Source of the DNA: Candidatus Nanoarchaeia archaeon
GTDB taxonomy: Archaea; Nanobdellota; Nanobdellia; Woesearchaeales; JANQNE01
DNA length: 64,000 nt
Assembly (NCBI GenBank): GCA_028279725.1
Contig: JANQNE010000010.1
Coordinates: forward strand, 62,001 to 126,000
Reading direction: 5' to 3'
Shown: piece after piece, positions 59,514 to 64,000 of the stretch
How positions within the stretch are numbered: position 1 is the stretch's first letter
How the letters are laid out: each line of letters starts with the position of its first letter
Made by a program: the position numbers and the translations under genes
The notes under the pieces: model-generated
The model's database searches: none
Told to the model about the DNA's origin: nothing
The model's input: the letters and a program-made list of their open reading frames with translations, nothing else

Positions 59514-60584
59514 TTACAAATTCTTCATAAAATATAGAAATCTCGGCTCTTTAAATGCCAATTTTAACAAAAATTTGAGTGGAAACTCCCTGTCTCCATC
59601 ATTCACAAAGTCCCTGACTTTCTTCTTTCCAACCAACCTAATCAAAAGCTCATAATCCTTATCACTGAATCTATTCAACACATTTCTAAGCCACAGATGG
59701 ATCTTCAGGTTCCTTCCAACTTTCTTCATAGATTCAGATCCATAATCCTTACCATTACTTACACAGTCAGCCAGCACTTCAGCTCCTCTAAAACCAGGCA
59801 CCAACCCTCCTCCCGTAGAGGCTTTCACCATACCTGCAGCATCCCCCACTAAATATACATTCTTGCCTTTATCACAGATCTTCATCTTCAGATCATAGAC
59901 AGGGATCAACCCACCCTGCTTCGACAGTATCTTGCTTTTTCCCACCCTTTTCTTAATAAATCTGTCAAAATACTGCTTTGTATTAGCTCCGCAGGCAACT
60001 CCAACCCTGCATATCTTGTCAGATTCAGGCACAACCCATCCAAAAAACTTAGGATAATCTCTGCCAAAATAAACTTCATAGGCATCACTTTCATTCTTCA
60101 TATTAACTCTAGCTTGCATGCCAAAATAGAACTTCTTATTGACCATTCCAGCACTCTTTCCGACGCCAGATAAAGGCCCATCAGCCCCGATTAAGAGCTC
60201 TTTTTCAGCCTTTTTTCCATTATGAAACATAACACTCTTATCATTAAATCCTTTAAATTTATGCCTTAGATTAACCCTTACACCTTCAGAAACAGCCATC
60301 TCTACAGTGTTTTTATCAAACTCTTCCCTGTCGATAACAAACTCCTTGACCTTAATTTCAGCACACTTCCCACTGGGTGCAAATACATTTACTTTTTCCA
60401 GTTTATTAACCAGAACATCATCTAATTTCATTATTTTACTAAGATGTTTTGTAACAATCCCAGTGCACTGTACAGGCTTACCTATTGTATGGTGCTCTTC
60501 AAATAAATCAACATTAAACCCAGCTCTGGCTAGCAGATATCCTGTATAAGCTCCAACTGGCCCCCCACCAATTATCGACACCAT
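59514..60584 (-). CDS. Geranylgeranyl reductase-family FAD-dependent oxidoreductase
   Basis: A 356-aa flavoprotein. The FAD-binding site is SIIGGGPVGAYTGYLLARAGFNVDLFEEHHTIGKPVQCTGIV (GxGxxG at about 6-11, plus the conserved CxGxV). Later VYLVGDAAGMVKASTGGGLVPGFRGAEVLADCV binds the FAD phosphates. Archaeal family members saturate geranylgeranyl chains of membrane lipids or dolichol. Adjacent to aglB, reduction of the dolichol carrier is a likely role, but lipid reduction cannot be excluded. The gene is transcribed alone, between the aglB operon and the surface-protein genes. Confidence 0.9.
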   Translation of the reverse strand: MVSIIGGGPVGAYTGYLLARAGFNVDLFEEHHTIGKPVQCTGIVTKHLSKIMKLDDVLVNKLEKVNVFAPSGKCAEIKVKEFVIDREEFDKNTVEMAVSEGVRVNLRHKFKGFNDKSVMFHNGKKAEKELLIGADGPLSGVGKSAGMVNKKFYFGMQARVNMKNESDAYEVYFGRDYPKFFGWVVPESDKICRVGVACGANTKQYFDRFIKKRVGKSKILSKQGGLIPVYDLKMKICDKGKNVYLVGDAAGMVKASTGGGLVPGFRGAEVLADCVSNGKDYGSESMKKVGRNLKIHLWLRNVLNRFSDKDYELLIRLVGKKKVRDFVNDGDREFPLKFLLKLAFKEPRFLYFMKNL

Positions 60585-60612
60585 CTTTATAGAATTAAAT
60601 TATAAGCTTTTA

Positions 60613-61935
60613 TTACTTTCTCTTTTTCTTCTTTTTTGCTTTCTTCTTCTTAACTTTCCTTGTTGCAGCTGCTTTATTGCTTGTTCTCTTCGGTTTTTCT
60701 TCTTCTACTTCTATCCTTATATCACTTAGCTCTTCTCTTTCCCTTCTGTTTATGATAACTATTCCAACAATCACTAAGACAACAATTATCAAGACAATCA
60801 TCAAACTAAGCAGGAATGATGCAAAATCAAATCTCTTCTCACCGACGTGAACATCAATCTCTTTCGAATATATTGTCTTATCTCCTTTCATAACATCAAC
60901 ATCAATTTCATACTTTCCATCTTCTACAGTTTCATCAAGGCTAAGATCTATACTAATATTCTTTATCTCTTCTCCATCTAATGTTACAGTCTTCTGTGTT
61001 GCTATCCACTCAGGACCTTCAACAACAACATCAAACTCTCCTTTTCTATCCCCTAGGTTTTCTATCTCAATATTTATACTCTCTTGGGTCTGATTAATAA
61101 CAAATTCATCGCTCAATATCTTTACCTTGTTGCATTTTTCTTGAGGGACAACATCAAGCACTATGCTTGTCTTATCCACCATAACTCCCTGAGAATTCTT
61201 TGCTATAATCTGTATCTCTTCCCTTCCATCAACATCACTTCCAGGATCAGCTATAAGGTTGATATTCTTTTCATCATTATCATTTAGCTCTATCACATTG
61301 GTCCATCCAAGTTCTACCCACTCAGGACCGCTTGAACTCATAGTTATGCTTCCAGCTTTCTCGCTTTTTATGGCGATGTTATAAATGGTCTTTTCTCCGC
61401 TGCATATCTCATCTTCTCTTTTTGGAAGGCTTATTGCGAATCCCTTTATCTCTGCTTCTTCTATTTTATCTTCTTTTTCTTCAGCTGGTTCTTTCTCCTC
61501 TTCCTTTCCTTCATCTTCAGATGGTTTATCTACTTTGATCTTTATAACACACTTCTTAACATTAATTATCTGATTAAGCACTTTCTTCAGTCCAAAAGCG
61601 CTGGTAACATAAGTCTTAAGTTCATAATCTCCAGTTCCTGTATCACAAGGAACATTGATAACTTCAACTATCTCTTTTACATCCCCACTGTCTAGCTTAA
61701 ATCTTCCTTCAGACAGCAGTGAGAATTCTTTAGCCTTTCCAGCCTGGTAAGTGGTATAGATATTATCTACACTTCCAGTATTTCCTATCTTTATAGTACT
61801 CTGTACAGATCCGCATCTGCACACATCTAGTTCATAATCATCAGATACGACGACAAAGTCATCGACTATTGAATAAGCACAGCTTATTGAAATTAAGAAA
61901 GCCAAGAAAATTATTAGTATTTTTGATTTGTTCAT
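60613..61935 (-). CDS. Secreted, membrane-anchored surface protein with Ig-like/COG1361-type repeats
   Basis: A 440-aa surface protein. A signal peptide (about 1-24, ILIIFLAFLISISCAYS) is followed by beta-rich modules: one at about 25-125, with paired cysteines in DVCRCGSVQ and VPCDTG; an acidic KPSEDEGKEEEKE linker; and two NEW3/CARDB-like modules (about 150-360) with recurring GPEW(V/I)E..W and IENLGDRKGEF patterns. One TM (about 373-397) precedes a cytoplasmic tail ending in a run of lysines. The ATG at 61935 is chosen because of GGGGT upstream. N-x-S/T sequons are present, so it could be an AglB client. Function unknown. Confidence 0.75.
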   Translation of the reverse strand: MNKSKILIIFLAFLISISCAYSIVDDFVVVSDDYELDVCRCGSVQSTIKIGNTGSVDNIYTTYQAGKAKEFSLLSEGRFKLDSGDVKEIVEVINVPCDTGTGDYELKTYVTSAFGLKKVLNQIINVKKCVIKIKVDKPSEDEGKEEEKEPAEEKEDKIEEAEIKGFAISLPKREDEICSGEKTIYNIAIKSEKAGSITMSSSGPEWVELGWTNVIELNDNDEKNINLIADPGSDVDGREEIQIIAKNSQGVMVDKTSIVLDVVPQEKCNKVKILSDEFVINQTQESINIEIENLGDRKGEFDVVVEGPEWIATQKTVTLDGEEIKNISIDLSLDETVEDGKYEIDVDVMKGDKTIYSKEIDVHVGEKRFDFASFLLSLMIVLIIVVLVIVGIVIINRREREELSDIRIEVEEEKPKRTSNKAAATRKVKKKKAKKKKKRK

Positions 61936-61956
61936 GTTTAACCCCATTATTTTGAA

Positions 61957-61996
61957 AAACTATAAAAAAATTAATTAAAAAAAGAAAAAAAGAAAC
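61957..61996 (-). terminator. T-rich terminator after the 62001-63254 gene
   Basis: On the minus strand the stop is followed by CTTTTTTTCTTTTTTTAATTAATTTTTTT-type sequence, the repeated oligo-T tracts that end archaeal transcripts. It separates the two surface-protein genes. Confidence 0.6.
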
Positions 61997-62000
61997 TTAC

Positions 62001-63254
62001 TTAGTAGTAAGTTTGTCCAGCTTCCTCTGATTCGTCTTCAGCTCCTTTCAATCTGTTGAAGCCGATTATTAATCCTAGGATAACCAGTAAAACGACTAAA
62101 ACAACCAAGCCAACTTCTAGTCCTTTCTTAACTTTTGACCATCCGCTTGCTCCTTCGTTTACGTCAACTTTCAAAGTTATGTCCTGTTTCTTATCTCCAG
62201 CACTAACTTCTAGAGTTATTAACTGTTCTCCTGAAGCATCTTCTGAAGCAGTTGCATCAACTAGAACAACTTCCTCATCATCTCCATTCAAAACAATTAC
62301 TGGTTCATCAACTGAAACTTCGACACCGCTTCCAGCCTGAGCCTTAACAGTTACCTGCTTAGCATCAGCTCCCAAATTCTTGATTGTGATTGGGAATGAT
62401 GTCTGTCCTCCAGCATTAACAGATCTTGAACTTGCTGGAACAGTAACTCTTATACCACTAGCGATTGGTGTGCATGAATCTCCTTCTGTAACAGTCATCA
62501 AATCTGATGTTGTTTCTGTCTCATAGCCTTCATCATATGATAGTTCAGTAACAACTTCATATGTTCCAACTGCGACACATTTAGGAACTCTCATGTACAG
62601 CTCTTCTGTAGTTGTAGTCTCTTCGCTTTCTAGCTCATCGATATAATCAGTAGCTGCAATTCCTAGACTTGGAACGCTCATTCTAACCTTGATTCCTTGC
62701 TCATCTTTTTCACCAGTGTTCTTTATTCTAACAACACCGATCAAAGCTCTTCCAGCCTGAACAGCACTTTCTGGGCTAAGAACAACATCTTTTATCTGCA
62801 GTTCGTGTCTCTTAGTTCCAACTTTCAAAAAGTAGTCAGAAACTGTGATTGGATCGTCGTTATCTGCAAAGAATAGCCTTAGTCTGTAAAGCTCTCTGTC
62901 TAGCCTGTCTGGCAAGTTTATCTTTAGTGTTTTAACGTATGTTATTCCTGCTTCTACATCGAAAACGTGTGAACTAGCTGCTAGCGGTTCTTTATCCTTA
63001 TATTCATAACCTGCTATAAATGCATTTAGCTCGACGTTTGTATCGTCAGCAGTTGCTTCGAATCTAACCTTGATCTCTACTTCTTCTCCTCTGTCTATAT
63101 CAAGGGTATCTCCTCCATTAGCGTCTACTTCTTCTCCATTTATCTTAACAGAGTCAACAGCAACGCTTACAGCGCTAACAGCACTTGAAATAGCCATAAT
63201 TCCGACTAGGAAAAGCGCTAAAACGCTCAATACTCTAAATTTGTTTGATTTCAT
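62001..63254 (-). CDS. Abundant-type surface protein with COG1361/CARDB-like repeats
   Basis: A 417-aa secreted protein anchored at its C-terminus. A signal peptide (about 1-29, VLSVLALFLVGIMAISSAVSA) is followed by three beta-sandwich modules: about 30-145 (VKINGEEVDANGGDTLDIDRGEEVEIKVRFEA), about 150-265 (LSPESAVQAGRALIGVVRIKNTGEKDEQGIKVRMSVP) and about 268-365 (SSRSVNAGGQTSFPITIKNLGADAKQVTVKA). A TM helix (about 372-397) and a short tail ending QTYY complete it. It has few lysine runs and uses a GGAGGG ribosome site, its own promoter and a strong terminator, all consistent with high expression. An S-layer-associated role is inferred. Confidence 0.78.
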   Translation of the reverse strand: MKSNKFRVLSVLALFLVGIMAISSAVSAVSVAVDSVKINGEEVDANGGDTLDIDRGEEVEIKVRFEATADDTNVELNAFIAGYEYKDKEPLAASSHVFDVEAGITYVKTLKINLPDRLDRELYRLRLFFADNDDPITVSDYFLKVGTKRHELQIKDVVLSPESAVQAGRALIGVVRIKNTGEKDEQGIKVRMSVPSLGIAATDYIDELESEETTTTEELYMRVPKCVAVGTYEVVTELSYDEGYETETTSDLMTVTEGDSCTPIASGIRVTVPASSRSVNAGGQTSFPITIKNLGADAKQVTVKAQAGSGVEVSVDEPVIVLNGDDEEVVLVDATASEDASGEQLITLEVSAGDKKQDITLKVDVNEGASGWSKVKKGLEVGLVVLVVLLVILGLIIGFNRLKGAEDESEEAGQTYY

Positions 63255-63288
63255 TTTATTTTCCCTCCAAACAATCTATTTTAATCTT

Positions 63289-63328
63289 GATAGTAATTAT
63301 ACTATCTAATCTAAGCCACTATTTAAAT
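63289..63328 (-). promoter_or_regulatory. Promoter and start-site hairpin of the 62001-63254 gene
   Basis: ATTTAAAT (63321-63328) is the likely TATA box and predicts a start near 63298. This lies within an exact 7-bp inverted repeat, GATAGTA/TACTATC (63289-63295 and 63300-63306, 4-nt loop). The repeat may be an operator, or part of a 5' hairpin in the mRNA. Confidence 0.45.
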
Positions 63329-63446
63329 CTTTCGATTTTTAACCATTGTCCAGTGATTACAAATGGTAACTATATTCAAATTAATGTAGTCTCTGCGCCA
63401 CTTCTCTCAAAAAACTTAATCGTGGATCACCACTCTTTTCCTACCA

Positions 63447-63513
63447 AATAATGTATTTTCATACACTATTTTTTGATCATGATTTGAAATTAAAAAAACA
63501 AATTAAAAAATGA
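63447..63513 (-). terminator. T-rich tract and GAAA-loop hairpin after the PKD-protein gene
   Basis: The 259-bp gap between 63254 and 63514 holds no gene. Just after the stop the minus strand has TTTTTTAATTTGTTTTTTTAATTT (about 63482-63510), an archaeal-type terminator. Beyond it lies a 10-bp stem (one G-T pair) with a GAAA loop at 63447-63470. The rest, 63331-63446, shows nothing recognisable. Confidence 0.5.
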
Positions 63514-64000
63514 TTATTCTATGATGATAGCTCTGTGAATCCTTCTGTTCTCAAAGTCATCTCCATGCACAGACAGCCTTATCCAGTATTCTCCTGCTTC
63601 TGTATCTTCAGGAATATCAAGCAGTAGTGTTACTGAATCTTTAGATCCGCCGTCTAATCCACGTACAACTTCACTGTCTCTTACATAAAGGCCATCTAGA
63701 CCCATTGCAGATACATGAACATCTTTGAAGTCCACTGTCTCTCCCATGTTCTGGATTCTTACAGGAACTCTCATGAAGTTTCCAGCAGATATAAATTCAT
63801 TTCCGCCGCTGAATCCACTTACGCTTGAGATCTTTAACCATGGATTTTCATCCTCATCAATCTCTTTGCATGATTCGTCATCTTCATCTTCAACTGTTAT
63901 CTCTTTTGAGATTGTATCTGTTCTTCCAGTACTGTCTTCTACAGTCAAAGTAACTGTGTAAGTTCCTTCATCATCATAGACAGTTGGTGGATTCTGTTGG
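63514..64000 (-). CDS. PKD-domain surface protein, C-terminal part (5' partial)
   Basis: The minus-strand frame is open to the right edge, so the N-terminus lies outside; the ATG at 63948 is internal. The visible 160 or so residues begin in a PKD domain (PTVYDDEGTYTVTLTVEDSTGRTDT, the typical end of PKD). An acidic linker with a CKEIDEDENPW segment follows, then a COG1361-like module (VPVRIQNMGETVDFKDVHVSAMGLDG, then VTLLLDIPEDTEAGEYWIRLSV) that ends at the stop. No C-terminal membrane anchor is seen. It belongs with the two preceding genes to a set of surface proteins beside the glycosylation genes. Confidence 0.8.
   Translation of the reverse strand, partial: QQNPPTVYDDEGTYTVTLTVEDSTGRTDTISKEITVEDEDDESCKEIDEDENPWLKISSVSGFSGGNEFISAGNFMRVPVRIQNMGETVDFKDVHVSAMGLDGLYVRDSEVVRGLDGGSKDSVTLLLDIPEDTEAGEYWIRLSVHGDDFENRRIHRAIIIE

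Noticed and set aside
63331-63446. Gene or RNA in the gap between the two right-hand surface-protein genes
   Set aside because: No start with ribosome site, no conserved RNA signature and no convincing long fold.
1-64000. CRISPR arrays, insertion sequences, integrases or phage genes
   Set aside because: No regularly spaced repeats, transposase or integrase motifs, or phage structural proteins were seen on either strand.

Overview
This AT-rich window is archaeal chromosome. Its informational genes are of archaeal type: RPA with a zinc finger, RadA, RadB, ribosomal protein S2, MBF1, an AK6/Fap7-type kinase and an AglB oligosaccharyltransferase. Many first-in-operon genes have a TATA box centred about 26 nt before the ATG, as expected for leaderless mRNAs, whereas internal genes carry GGTG- or GGGG-type Shine-Dalgarno sites. 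Small compact genes, gene overlaps and the gene mix suggest a DPANN lineage (Woesearchaeota/Pacearchaeota-like). That placement is inference; no phylogeny was run.

Left part (1-7.1 kb): the 3' end of an FN3-repeat surface protein, then RPA, a YdjM-like membrane protein, a thioredoxin-CcdA fusion, a small conserved protein beside radA, thpR, rps2 behind a structured leader, and radB. From 7.1 to 15.5 kb lies a six-gene plus-strand run: three GT-C membrane glycosyltransferases, one processive GT2, and two paralogous membrane-anchored proteins with thioredoxin-like folds but no CXXC. From 15.5 to 24.7 kb come MBF1, an ABC-2 exporter pair, an AK6-like kinase, a class I aminotransferase, GTP-dependent PEP carboxykinase, a short NFACT/Rqc2-like protein, a Nop2/Sun-type RNA methyltransferase and a solitary 5S rRNA gene.

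From 24.7 to about 60 kb the window is a large surface-glycan island. It encodes UDP-glucuronate-type and UDP-ManNAcA nucleotide-sugar synthesis (ugd, wecB, wecC), GDP-D-rhamnose-type synthesis (gmd, rmd), many GT4, GT2 and GT-C transferases, a Wzx-like flippase, a UPF0104 protein, a pair of ArnE/F-like small transporters, sugar or lipid methyltransferases, a B12-radical SAM enzyme, DUF2304 plus a DPM1-like GT2, and finally AglB. Together these look like assembly, flipping and transfer of lipid-linked glycans to S-layer-type proteins. Candidate acceptor or surface proteins (PKD, FN3 and COG1361-like) sit at both ends of the window.

Embedded in the island at 45.9-49.5 kb is the most unusual group: an MtnK-like kinase, a RuBisCO-like protein with a form-IV-type active site, and an MtnA-like isomerase. 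These are three consecutive steps of a methionine-salvage-like sugar-phosphate route, with no visible downstream enzymes. A second highlight is AglB itself, which carries a C-terminal parvulin-type prolyl isomerase domain. No tRNA, CRISPR array, insertion sequence or prophage was seen.
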